Assembly (NCBI GenBank): GCA_013339765.2
Contig: CM023450.1
Span: 191,908,688-191,972,687, forward strand
DNA: 64,000 nucleotides
Direction: 5' to 3'
Source: Haemaphysalis longicornis
Lineage: Eukaryota > Arthropoda > Arachnida > Ixodida > Ixodidae
In this document: one piece after another, positions 33,565 through 43,780 of the stretch
Numbering within the stretch: position 1 is the stretch's first letter
Layout: each line of letters begins with the position of its first letter
Translations under genes and position numbers: made by a program
The notes under the pieces: generated by a model
Database searches by the model: none
The model's input: the letters and a program-made list of their open reading frames with translations, nothing else
What the model was told of the DNA's origin: nothing

Positions 33565-35275
33565 ATCCGGTGTTTTTGGTGTCCGCAGGTGTCGCGTCGT
33601 TCGTTTCTGGTCTGCTGTACGGCTTTTCTCTTCGAGCAAAGCGATTTGTGGGCGTTTGCTGTTGTCGTTCCAAGCGTTCTACCCGGGCGACCAGATTTTG
33701 ATTTTGCTCCGTCAGTTGGGTCAACTGACTGCTGATTTGTTTCATTTGGGAAACTACTGCAGGGAGTGTATCTCACACCGCTTCGTGTATTTCTGTCAGG
33801 CCATTCTGCAAATCCTCTTTCGTTATGAAGTTATTTTCTTCTCCGATATCCACGGGTTGGGATGTCTCTACCTTGCGTTTCTTTTCACTGGCTGGTTGTA
33901 GAGGTGTGAGGGGCTGTTGCTGTTCTGCCTGCGGTTTGATTGTTTCGAGCACAACCGTTTGTTCTTGTTGGGGAGCCGATTGCTGCGGAGATTGTTTTGT
34001 TATTAAAGTTCTGAGGCTTTGGATTTCTGCTCTGAGTGTTTGTAGCTCATGCTGTAGTTTCTCACATTCATTACACCGGGGTTTAGCAGTGGCGGGGGGA
34101 GCAGTGGGAGAGAGAATTGACGCCCAGCTCACCTGGTGTTGCTGTGTCCCCTCGTCTTTGGGAGGAGGTGGCAAGTTTCTAGTCCGGGATTTGGACCTTG
34201 AGCGGCTCTTTCCACCTCGGGTCGATGATTCTGAACGGCCGCTACCTTGGGGTCTTCTGGTCGTACTCCTAGATCTTCGGGTGGTGTCGAGTTCCCGTTC
34301 ACGGCGCCTTTGACGTGCAAGGTACGGCTCTTTAAACCTCGAACGGCAGCCTTTGGTAGCCGTGAGATGATCGCCTTGACAAAGTTCACACTTGGGGTTG
34401 CACAAATGATTCGGTTGCGGGTCTCGCACTCCACACTTTTCGCACGCTTTTACGTCCGGTGTGGGGCAAACGTCTGAGCGATGTCCTTGTTGGTAGCACT
34501 TGTAACAGTAAGGTGTTGTCTTCTTATATAGGTAGCATCCTGTCTCTGCGCCTCTGTAGTAAATGTAGAAGGGGACCTTTGGACCGAGGATAGTGACTAC
34601 TACGGAGCTTGACTGTCCTAGGCACCGGTATGCTGCGAATTCGTAGCCTGGCATCCGAAGGTTGTCCAAAATTTCTTCTGAAGTGTGGTGGCTTGGGATG
34701 CCGTGAATGACTCCCTTACTTGATTCGTGCGGGAAGAGGCCGTAATGACTGACGTGGTAGTACCTGCCTTGTAGCTTCAACTTTTCTATGCCGTCCAGTT
34801 TCCTTGCAGCCATCTCGTTCGGCGTGCTGACGGTGGCAATGTTCTGCGCCGGGTCGATCCTGATTTTGATATCCGCTTGTTTCCACGTGAGTTGTGCTTC
34901 TTGCAAAATACTGTCCGCGATAGTACAGGCTTGGTACTTGCGCAAATCGAGGCCATCCGATGGGCGAATTACCATTTTAAAGTCATTCTTGGGGAGCGGT
35001 GGAGGTTTGGGTGCGTCGCGTCGCTTGGTGTCGTTGGTCTCTTTGGTTGATGTCTTCGAGAGGCCCAGCTCGTTTCCTATCGCTGAGCTCGGCTTCTTCT
35101 GCTTCCTCCTTTGAGATTTACTCACTACGTCTATCCAGTTCTCCTTGGGAGTCTTGTCTTCCTCGTTCTCGAAGTCGTAGTCATTCGATTCTTCATTTAC
35201 GGGAGGCTGCGCAAAGGTGTCCGTCGCCGATCCCGCCTCGACGGCAGCCATAGCAGCCGTAGCTGACGTGGGCAT
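33548..35275 (-). pseudogene. ORF1 Gag-like protein with CCHC knuckles, one premature stop
   Basis: From ATG at 35275 the frame runs 500 residues to a TGA at 33775-33773. The same frame then continues 74 codons, through a coiled-coil-like segment (QISSQLTQLTEQNQNL), to a stop at 33548. The natural protein is thus about 575 residues. An RRM-like central region precedes zinc knuckles near residues 270-320 (CYKCYQQGHRSDVC, then CEKCGVRDPQPNHLC, then CELCQGDHLTATKGC). An SR-rich basic tract follows (RSRSKSRTR). It would coat LINE RNA in the particle. The stop is probably CGA to TGA, a CpG-type change. The reading-frame end overlaps the ORF2 start by 17 nt. Confidence 0.9.
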
Positions 35276-35519
35276 CAGCGAAGCAGCGCTGGTGCTCCCG
35301 CCGTTCCAAGTAGGCTTAGCTCCGGCTCGCTGCCTAGGAAGTTCGAAGGGTTGTAGAAATCAAATCATTAACTTACGGCGAACAAAACTGTTATGTTCGT
35401 AGTCCACTTGTTGTTAGGAAGGCGTCGCCATAGGGCTTCATCCGGTTCCAATGAGTTTTCGGCAGAATTTAACTTCTTCTGGGGAGCCGAAGCGAAGCGT
35501 GACAGCGACGATCTGCCCC

Positions 35520-35535
35520 CACAAGACCGACAAGA
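35520..35535 (+). repeat. Target-site duplication, right copy (16 bp)
   Basis: CACAAGACCGACAAGA, identical to 29944-29959, directly abuts the 5' end of the I-superfamily LINE. Confidence 0.95.
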
Positions 35536-35783
35536 CATCACCAACCAAATGCACTAACTCCGTACTTCGCGAGAACGGACACGTTCAAATTTTCGTTTTT
35601 TCCACGCACCATTTCAGACTGGAACCAGATAACCGAATGAAGTACTTGCGATACTGGGTAACTGTGCGTTGTTTTTTGTGTATATTTTGTTGTATTGCTC
35701 TTTGCATTGTACCATGCCCTCCTGCTTGGACCTAAGTGTGGTCCGCAGTATGTAATTAAATAAATAAAATAAAATAAATAAAG
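35536..35783 (+). pseudogene. L2/CR1-type LINE, extreme C-terminus and 3' UTR (right half)
   Basis: Continuing the codon phase from 29943, the frame runs through TFKFSFFPRTISDWNQITE (35578-35637), the standard C-terminal motif of CR1/L2 ORF2, to TGA at 35638-35640. A short 3' UTR ends in a (TAAA)/(TAAAA) tail at 35761-35782. The end (TCCTGC...GCAGTATGT...TTAAATAAATAAA) resembles the 3' end of the L2/CR1-type LINE at 44090-44146, so the two are related families. Confidence 0.88.
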
Positions 35784-36600
35784 AAGCACCAGTAAAGAAA
35801 GACACGTCCCAATGTTATGAGAAAAAATGTGTTGCGTCAAAGTCAAAGACGCACTTCGGGGATGCAAGCAAGCTAAATCATCCTGATATACCTTGACACC
35901 AACCGGCATTCAGAACGCTGCTCTTATCATTTGCATAAAACATTCTCCACTGATGTCATAACCAGTGTTTTATGGGCCTGGTAAAATGAAAAAATGGCTT
36001 TTCAATGCAACACCCGCTTTCTCGGACTATATGAAATGCTTTCTATATGCTTTCTCCGACTATATGCAACACCCGCTTTCTCCGACCCGGTGGACAGTGG
36101 TATCGACTTTGTAAAACGATCCAGCAGCAGCACCCGCCTCCTCGTGGTGTCCACTGATTAGCGGAATTCCCTGTGTTTTCCATGAGCTACAGGGTGCTGC
36201 AGGCCTAAGTGGCCGCTAGGGTTTACAGTCTAACTCAGCCTTCGAGAAAGTTCCAAGCCATAGTCAAGTGTTGTGTCAGATTTTGGGCTGACTTTCGAAC
36301 GAGCGGCACCCGAGTTCGCGAGGGGGCGATCGAGTCTGCCGTAGGTGACCGTGGTGGAGGTGGTGGTGGTCAGGAGGCACTCTCTCGTCGGCGTACCTTC
36401 CTCGAACGGGTGATGTCATAGCACGCCGGATCCCTGCGAGTAGGTCGCCAGTTGGTACCTGCGATTTTGACAAGAACGGGTACAGCCGTGCTCCCCGAGT
36501 CAAGGACACCTCGGACTCTTCACAAAAAGCCTTTGGGCTTTCTGAATTGAAAAGTGGAGACGTAAGCTGATCAAAAGTGGAAACCGTAGCTGAATCATCT
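35784..36600. other. No gene recognised; small tandem repeat
   Basis: Two to three copies of a unit containing CAACACCCGCTTTCTC and CGACTATATG lie at 36003-36086. The 36200-36560 part may be 5' UTR of the R2-like element, but nothing in the sequence proves it. Confidence 0.5.
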
Positions 36601-36702
36601 TGAAAAATATGACGCTCTCTGGCTTTGCCCTGTTCTTTGAATATTAAAGACTGGTTTCAGCAAATTTCAGGTGGGTTTTCCATAACGTGACTCTACTCCA
36701 AT

Positions 36703-37667
36703 TTGGAGGATACCTTAACCCGGATAGAGCGCGTCCGGGATAGGTTTTTAAAAAAGCGGTGCCCTCAGCCACTGGGGCAGGGGGTCTCTGACTCCAGTCC
36801 GTTCCTTCGTCGTACCACTTGGTGCGGCGACATCAGCTTCGCTGAGGCAGGGGGGTCTCGACTCCTGGGTTTGCCCGAAAGTGAAACTTTGCGTTCCTTC
36901 GTCGTACATCGTCGGTGCGGCACCCCCAGCTGTGCTGAGGCTGGGGGTTCTGTGACTTTTTTTTCTCGCCCTGGCGGACAACCGTCGTCTTTTGTTGCTG
37001 AGATGTCTGTTGAATTTTACTACGGCGTACAAGCTTACGTTTGCTCGGTCTTTGACCTCCGGCTAACTTCAAGCGAGAAATTTGAGGCTCATTTCACGAC
37101 TATTCATGATTTGGTGTTGACGTGGACATTTGAATGGTGGGGCGTTCGTACTGGTACACATTCGAATTCGTTGTCAGGACAGGGCACTAGATGCAAGAAG
37201 AAATTTACTAGTCCTGCGGTTGATATTACTTCATTGAGTGGGGGGTTTGTCGTGGTGCAGTCTACTCCTAGCGGAGTACTCTGATTCCTCGACGGCTAGT
37301 GCGGATGTGGCACTGGTTCGGCCTCCTGAAGATGACAGCGATGCAGCAGAAAGATAGCGCAGTCGGTGAAGTCGGAGGGTGTAACTTAACTAGGGTCTGC
37401 GAGTCCCTCAACATAATCATCGAAGATGATGCGAGTGAGGGGACCGGTCTGGAGGAATCGAGCCTGCAAAGTGTTGCTACAGGATCAAAGGTAGCCTCAG
37501 GGTGTGTCCCTCTGTCGCAAGGAAGATGGTCAACGGCAGATCTGGAGACGCTGGCGTGGCTCGATCTCTCTTTGCCCTGCTCTGGGGCCGGCGTCGATGC
37601 ACTACAAGGTCATTTTCCCAACCGTACACGTGAGTACATCGAAAAAATCCGTCGTACTTCTCGCTAA
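36703..37667 (+). pseudogene. R2-like ORF, N-terminal DNA-binding part
   Basis: The first frame (36703-37284) contains YVCSVFDLRLTSSEKFEAHFTTIH (about 37036-37107, core residues only). This fits a C2H2 finger whose second Cys is Phe, so metal binding is probably lost. After a shift, the frame 37299-37667 ends in a Myb-like module: WSTADLETLAWLDL, then HFPNRTREYIEKIRR. In R2 proteins these modules recognise the target site. The first 200 bp carry three imperfect GC-rich modules. The true start codon is not certain. Confidence 0.7.
36757..36960 (+). repeat. Three imperfect GC-rich modules inside the R2-like N-terminus
   Basis: Units built around GTGCGGC...CAGC...GCTGAGGCNGGGGG lie near 36757, 36821 and 36914. 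They encode related peptides such as CGDISFAEAGGS and CGTPSCAEAGGS. They may be internal duplication within the ORF or a 5' UTR repeat array. Confidence 0.6.
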
Positions 37668-37751
37668 CAAACCATTCTGCTCGATCTTTAAGTTCCTATC
37701 GGTCCGTCCTCTTCTGGGACTGAAACAGAGAGTGGCCCGGATGTCGCTTCT

Positions 37752-38342
37752 GTGTCTGACACTGTGCTATATCCGACGTGTTCCCATGGTAGATGGGTCC
37801 CCTTTGTTGACTTGTACGCTCTACCTACGCTAGAGGTGAAGATAGGTCATGTTTCAAAGAATAATGAAACCCTACATAATACTTTCACTTCTCGCTCCAT
37901 TTCAGCCATCGCCCAGGTGTGTCGAACCACAAGGTACCAGGATGTTCTAGCACTTTGTCGTGAAAATGTAATTAACCCTCCAGTCCTTCCTCCTTTTCAG
38001 GATCATAGAGTTCCTCATCTCCACCTCGACACTGGTGATGTTCGAAGTCTTTTTCAAGAGGCAGATCTTGGTCCGGCTCTGACTTCGGCGTTCGCAGAAG
38101 GTCCTTTGTCTTACACATATATTAACAAAATCTATAGCTTGTACAAAATTCAGCCACGCTCTTCTAAGAGCAAATGGAAGCCTCCGGCTACTGCAGTAGT
38201 CGGGAACACGTCACAGCGTAGACGTGCACTTTTTCGAGAGCACCAAAGGTTGTATGTACTAGGTCCTAAGGTTTTGGGGGATCACTTGTTGTTGGGGGGG
38301 GATCCGGCTGCTTGTTCGTTAACCTCTCTTCACGAAGTTTGA
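37752..38342 (+). pseudogene. R2-like ORF, pre-RT region
   Basis: An open frame of 196 residues. A basic helical segment near the end (SQRRRALFREHQRLYVLG) and the following LHEV correspond in position to the RNA-binding pre-RT part of R2-type proteins. The frame ends where the repeat insertion begins. Confidence 0.6.
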
Positions 38343-38790
38343 GACAGTCTTTTAGATGCGACTGCATCTCATTCACTCGCCTTGTCCCTCCATACGGCGT
38401 TGTTGTTGTCCGTCCACACCCCTCCCCCATTCTCCTTGCCGCGCGAGCTGCGCTCTCCGCCGCTCACCCCCTCTCCTCTCCGATAGCGAACACTCTCTCG
38501 CGAGGGGCATTGGATTGGATTCCATTGGCTTGGCGTGGCTTGGCTTGGCTTAGATGGGATTTGGATTGGATTGGATTAAAGTGGATTGTGTTGGCTTGTG
38601 TTGCGTCATAGCCGCGCCACGTTGCGTCATAGCCGGCGGCAGGGGGTTCACGGCACGTTTCACGCGATGGGAGAATCAACCTAACACGGAAACAACAACG
38701 GAACCCCCTATGCATCGCATTTTTCTACAGAGGGGTCCCGCTTGTTGTTATGAGTTACACATTCTTTGTTTAATTCGACAAAGTTTTCAC
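38343..38790 (+). repeat. Insertion with TTGGC/GGATT minisatellite
   Basis: It interrupts the R2-like ORF. A shared core of about 190 bp (38450-38640) occurs again at 50380-50580. Each has CCGATAGCGAACAC, then CGCGAGGGGCATTG, then a run of TTGGC and TTGGA pentamers (38510-38602 here), then GGATTAAAGTG and TCATAGCCG. The outer borders of this insertion are approximate. It could be a SINE-like or satellite-derived repeat; no Pol III boxes were seen. Confidence 0.65.
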
Positions 38791-38814
38791 TGCGTGGGTT
38801 TTTAGCAATAACTT

Positions 38815-39629
38815 ATGTTTAACGGAGTCCCCCGACAGTTTTCTATTTCTTCCCCCATTAATGCTCCTCTGGTTTCTTCTGTCCAATTGTCTGTCGACGA
38901 GAGCTTTTTCTCCAATTCAGAGGTCGAAGCAGTGTTGCGCTCGCTAGACGAAAACACTTCGCCTGGACCCGATGGTATCACTGGTAAACAGTTGAAGATG
39001 TTCCCTCCTTCGACGTTGGCTCTGATTGCCAACAACTGGTTAGCGTATGGTTGCATTCCTCTCGAGCTAAACACTCTAAAACAGTCTTCATCCCCAAATG
39101 TCCTAACCCTAGTGGACCGGGCGACTTCCGCCCCATTACCGTTTCCCCAGTGCTGTTACGTCTTTTTTCCAAGTTGGTCTTGAGTCGCTTGGCTGAGGGC
39201 AACACTTTCCACAAGTTTCAATCTGGTTTCTCCGATGATCGTAGTACTTCCTCAAATATTCTAATCCTGCAGGCTTTGATGCGTCTAACCAAGAAATCCA
39301 AACGTCCTCTCTTTGCTGTTATCCTGGATCTACGGAAGGCTTTTGATTCAGTTTCCCACGAAGCTATCTTCGCGGCTCTTGAAGCCCACGCAGTCCCGTT
39401 GGGCACGCAGTCCTTGGTGCGTGAAATGTATGGAAATGCTTCAACTGTTTTCTGGTCGGGGGGTGTTTCCGATGGTGTTAGGGTGAGAATGAGTAGTGGT
39501 ATAAAACAAGCGGATCCACTTTCTCCTTTCCTTTTAGTTGTGTCTTGGATCTACTGATGGAACAACGTAACTCCACTGCGTTGGGTGTTACACTGGGTGG
39601 TGGTTGTATGTCTGCTTTTGCTTTTGCAG
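38815..39629 (+). pseudogene. R2-like ORF, RT fingers and palm
   Basis: Frame 38815 onward: EVEAVLRSLDENTSPGPDGI (motif 0/1), then a shift near 39070 to FRPITVSPVLLRL, then FHKFQSGFSDDRST, ILDLRKAFDSV (motif A), and GIKQADPLSPFLL (motif B; the usual Gly of KQGDPLSP is Ala here). The segment ends in ALGVTLGGGCMSAFAFA, where the next two residues should be the catalytic DD. The CR1-type LINE starts right there. RT motifs and the KQxDPLSP form are typical of RLE-class LINEs. Confidence 0.85.
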
Positions 39630-39632
39630 AGG

Positions 39633-40062
39633 AGTGGGCAATGTGGCAGCAGCAACTGCAGCATGCTCAAGCTCTTCCTATCTTTCACGCAGCTCCTGAG
39701 TTGCCTGGCCGCGCCGAGCTTCATGGCCGCTGCTATGCCCGGAATAGCAGTCCCTTGGACAACAATCGCATCTTATCGCCCAGCGGAACGAGTTCAGCTT
39801 GACAGCAGCGCGCACGAGTACCATCCCGTCGCCCTTACGGACGATGGCGCAGATGTGTGCGTCGAAGTGTGCACTGACGGCTGGCAAGTTCCTCGACTGG
39901 ATGATAGCAACTCGGACTGTCCAACCATCGCGCCCCATCGACGAGTGACATCACCAAGCGACGGTATAAAGGCCCCGGCCACGGCACTCTCTACCAGTGG
40001 GCAATGTGGCAGCAGCAACTCCAGCATGCTCAAGCTCTTCCTAACTTTCACGCAGGTAAGTT
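39633..40062 (+). promoter_or_regulatory. Tandem 5' promoter unit with TATA box and splice donor
   Basis: AGTGGGCAATGTGGCAGC starts at 39633 and again at 39996 (period 363 bp). About 60 bp are shared from each start, up to TTTCACGCAG. A TATAAA at 39965-39970 lies 31 bp before the second start, the proper distance to a transcription start there. In the second unit CACGCAG is followed by GTAAGT (40056 onward), a consensus 5' splice site. In the first unit the shared sequence stops at the same CAG. The structure resembles monomer-type LINE promoters, which let a full-length copy carry its own promoter upstream of the start. Confidence 0.65.
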
Positions 40063-41088
40063 ACTTGAACAATGCGTACTGCGTCCGGTCTGATGATCGC
40101 TTTTTGCTGCTGCTGCTTTGCCCACCACACCTCGCTGCATCGTTTTCAAATGCATTGTATTGTTTTAACGGTCTCATTCGGAGCGGTGATGTCGAAGAAA
40201 ACCCGGGTCCCCAGAAGGAGGCCCCTCTAACTCGCTCCAAGACAGGTGTTAACACCAACTTGCAGGCCCCTCCCGTGCAACCAGATGGCCAAGATAGCAC
40301 TGACAGCACCTCTGTAGCTTCGATGTTTCAACAACTGCGTGCTAGCCAAAAAGAAATTGCTCGAGACATAGCCGATATCAAGACGCAATTCAATGCCCAA
40401 TTTGAGGCACTTGAGGCAAGGGTAGGCCTACTCGAATCTACGTCGGTTGCGAAGGTAACAGAACCTGCGCGTCACAACTGTAGTACCCAAGACACCTCAG
40501 CCAATCAAACTGTAAGAAAGCTCATCTCCAAAGTAGATGACCTGGAAAACCGTTCCAGGCGCAATTATATCATTTTTATGGATTACCTGAAGACAGTAAT
40601 GAAAACAATGAAACCCTTATGGCCAAAGCCTTCCAGATCTTTTCCGAAAAATTAAACATAGTATCCCCGCATGTCGAACGTCTGCACAGACTCGGTAAAT
40701 TACGCGCAGAGCGCCCCCGCCCTGTGATAATTAGGTTTTTGAATTTTGGCTATAAAATAGCGATACTGAAAAATATGCGAACACTTAGGGATTCCACCTT
40801 GAGCGTTACTGAGGATTTTTCGATAAAAGTACGCGCCATTCCTAAGAAGTTGTGGGAAGCTTCCGCTGATTTTCGCAGCAACGGCTGCTCGTAAAAATGC
40901 GCTTTGACCACTTATTTGTTGATGTTTGCTACAACTGGGATGACGCTACTAACGTACTGGTCGTGGCTGCCGGTCAACGAATAACAGATACGCTGGGATC
41001 CCCAGTTGTAAATTCTTCGTCGCCATCTGCACGATCCGCATCTTCCAATGCTTCCCCTCCAGCAACACCTGCCGCAACTTCCCGTTGA
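40027..41088 (+). pseudogene. LINE ORF1 with N-terminal hydrophobic segment and 2A motif
   Basis: Likely start ATG 40027 (MLKLFLTFTQ). Residues 26-32 include FLLLLL, a hydrophobic stretch. Residues 53-62 are SGDVEENPGP, matching the DxExNPGP 2A consensus, with separation expected between Gly and the final Pro (codons 40206-40211). Downstream comes a coiled coil (MFQQLRASQKEIARDIADIK, about 40323) and then an LENRSRRN block opening the RRM-like domain. One-base shifts occur near 40575 and 40892. The C-terminus is FDHLFVDVCYNWDDATN to TGA near 41086. During translation, ribosome skipping would release a short leader peptide from the RNA-binding ORF1p. 2A in LINE ORF1 is known in other animals. 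Confidence 0.88.
40188..40211 (+). other. 2A ribosome-skipping motif (DVEENPGP)
   Basis: The codons GAT GTC GAA GAA AAC CCG GGT CCC encode the complete core consensus, preceded by GLIRSG. All invariant residues (Asp, Glu, Asn, Pro, Gly, Pro) are present. The motif is in frame with the ORF1 start and with the coiled coil beyond. Confidence 0.92.
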
Positions 41089-43780
41089 CTGCAAAATACT
41101 ACTACCTCGAATTTAGCCGCAATAAATATTAACGCCAGAAGCATAGCCAGCAAGTTTCCTGATCTGCTTACCCTTATTTCTTCGTATTCGCCTCACATAG
41201 TTGGAATCACAGAGACGTGGTTACACGAAGGTGTTTACGATGCAGAGTTCACCCCTCACGGTTACGCCGCAATTCGCACCGATCGTTCGACAGGGAAAGG
41301 AGGAGGTGTCGCACTGCTCGTACGTTCCGAAATAAAATTCACAGTCATTCCGGGCCCATCAGGAGTAGAGTCTGTACGGTGCAAGCTTCATATGGATCGG
41401 AATTCTATTGCTGTAGGTGTCTTTTACCGTCCCCCCGGATCTTCCATTGATGGGTTGCATAGCCTTAATCAGTTCATGAACGAGCATGTATCCGACTTTC
41501 GAACCTGGTCCTGATGGGAGATTTTAACACTCCCGGAATTAACTGGTCCTCCCTTACCGCTTGCGGGCGTGAAGCAAATATTTGCAATGCGCTAATAGAC
41601 ACAACGTTGTCATTTGAGCTATCCCAGATAGTAGTCGGAAACACACGAATAAACGCTATACTAGACTTGGTATTTCTAAGCTCAAATCTTAACGAAAAAA
41701 AAGCTTCCACTGTGAAGTTATCGATGGAATCTCCGATCACAAGGCAGTACTTGTTTCTCTACCATGCGCAGTAAAAAAACCGCACTTTGCTATCACTTCC
41801 TTCTTGGATTTCAACCAAGCCGACGGTAACCTCTATTATCGACATGTTAGCCGAAGCTTTGAATCCTTTTCAGCCCTAAGCACGAATAGTAATATTGAAT
41901 CTGTTGGTCAGCACATTCGAGAGCCTGGTTAAAACTTGCATCAACGTTTCGTTCCTACTAAATAAAAAAGAAAAATGTTGACGTTCCCTGAATGAATCGA
42001 GAAATTCTTCATTTATCGCGTCGCGTTCGCCGACTAAGGCGTTCCAAATCTACTAGTAGCCCACAGAGCATAGCCCAAGTCGATATGGCAAAGGAAGAAC
42101 TCGGGATTAAAATGAAGCGCGCCAAGGATTTCTTTTTCGGGGTAGAGTTACAACGCCTGCTAACAACTAATCCCCGCAAATTTTGGTCATCAATATTGCC
42201 TAAAAACACAATGTCAAACTCGTTTAAAATAAACAACGACATTATCAATGATCCCGTTATGATCTCTAGTGCCTTCAGTACTTTCTTTCATTCCGTGTTT
42301 AGCCGCGACAACGGGCAATGTCCAGAGTTCGTGAGCCGTAACCCTTCCACATCCTTGGATGATGTCACAGTTAGAGAGGAAGGCGTCCTAAATGTTATCC
42401 TGAACCTCAACACAAAGAAATGGAGTGGACCAGATGGAATTCCGAACATGTTTCTTGTTCGGTACTCTTTATGGACATGCCGCTACCTAACTGTCATATT
42501 TAATAAATCACTTGAAACAAGTACAATCCCGAGTTCATGGAAAATCCGGTGACATGCAACTATTCAGTAATTATAGACCGATATCCATTTCACCTTATTC
42601 AAGTAAATTGCTCGAGCATATAATTTACAAGCACATAATAGAATATTTGGAAAGGAATAAAATATTGTCCAACGTTCAACACGGGTTCCGTCGAGGCTTC
42701 AGTACCATCACCCGAATTTCCGCACGACATTGCTAACAATCTGAACAACGGAAAGCAAACAGACGCCTTATTCATTGATTTTTCAAAAGCTTTCGATATA
42801 GTGCCTCACACAAAACTCTTCTGCAAATTAAAAGCCATTTTAAATAACACAAAGTTCGTCAATTGGATTTCGCATTTTCTCAGCAACCGATCGCAATATG
42901 TAGACTATAACGGATCCGAATCATCAGTTTCCAGTGTGCCTTCCGGTGTTTTCCAGGGTTCTGTACTTGGTCCTTTGTTATTCATACTCTACATAAATGA
43001 CCTGGCTTATAACATCAACTCGACGTTTCGCTTTTACGCAGATGATTTCGTCTGATACGACACTATCACAACAAAACAAGATCACCACCGTCTTAACGAA
43101 TCATTCTCAGCATTTTGCGCATGGTGCGAGTCATGGCAGGTGACTATCAATTTTAGTAAAACCGTAGTCATGTCGTTTACCCATAGTGCATCACCGTCCG
43201 ATTTCACGTACTTTTCCAAGGGTGTGCAATTAGAAAAGGTCCCACACTACCTGGTCCAAACATATCGATTTCATTTCTAACAAAGCACAAAGAAAACTTG
43301 GCTACCGGAAACGTACACTGCCTCAGGCCCCTCAACACACAAAGTTATTAATGTATAACACAATAATACGTCCGGTATTACAATATGCATCTAACGTATG
43401 AAATCCACACAAACAGTGTGACATTAACCGCATTGAGGCAGTGCAAATGAAAGCCGTCCGGTTTATCTGCCGCAGATACGACCGCAGCTTTTCCCCAACT
43501 GCTGCCCTACCATCGCTTAGCCTAAAAACTCTGTCTGCCCGCCGTCACATCGATTCACTAAATTTTTTCACCGCGTCGTTCATTCTACGCATCGTTTATC
43601 CACTTACGAATATATCACCCTGGCCAAGCCTTCGACAACAAGAAGCAATAACCCCCTGAACATTTCCACTTATCACCCACGCATCAACACGTTTAAGTTT
43701 AGTTTCTTTCCTCGAACCATAGAAGCATGGAATTCATTGCAGCGTCCATTCTCGTCAATCACAGAAATTTTTGGAAGCAC
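41089..43780 (+). pseudogene. LINE ORF2: APE endonuclease and RT (frameshifted)
   Basis: Endonuclease: ININARSIASKF, ITETWLHEGV, GVFYRPPGSS in one frame (41090-41515). After a shift, GDFNTPGINWSSL and ILDLVFLSS (41517-41690), and the ISDHKAV segment in another frame (about 41732). RT: KKWSGPDGIP (42417), PISISPYSSKLLEHI (about 42580), VQHGFRRGFST (about 42670), FIDFSKAFDIVPH (42770-42810), PSGVFQGSVLGPLLFILYINDL (about 42940-43005, Pro to Phe in PQG), FYADDFV (43032-43053). C-terminus about 43250-43780, ending in a FPRTIEAWNSL-like segment. Four or more shifts or stops; not translatable. No RNase H. Confidence 0.88.

Larger units (their letters stand above)
29960..35519 (-). mobile_element. 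Near-complete I-superfamily LINE (5.56 kb) with 16-bp TSD
   Basis: A two-ORF non-LTR retrotransposon on the minus strand: 5' UTR about 245 bp, ORF1 (Gag-like with zinc knuckles), and ORF2 (APE endonuclease, RT, RNase H, CCHC). A very short 3' UTR holds AATAAA (29979-29984, minus strand) and ends without an A-tail or simple repeat. It copies itself by target-primed reverse transcription. The flanking 16-bp duplication defines both ends to the base. Coding defects are few: one in-frame TGA in ORF1 and two one-base shifts in ORF2, with all catalytic motifs intact. It may be a recent copy, or partly a victim of consensus errors in the assembly. Confidence 0.95.

Noticed and set aside
36600..36700. 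rDNA flank of the R2-like element
   Set aside because: No sequence here or after 45510 resembles 28S rRNA.
38312..38715. Frames with WLGLAWL-type repeats suggesting a repeat protein
   Set aside because: They come from the TTGGC/GGATT pentamer run, and the matching frames at 50330-50536 show the same artefact.
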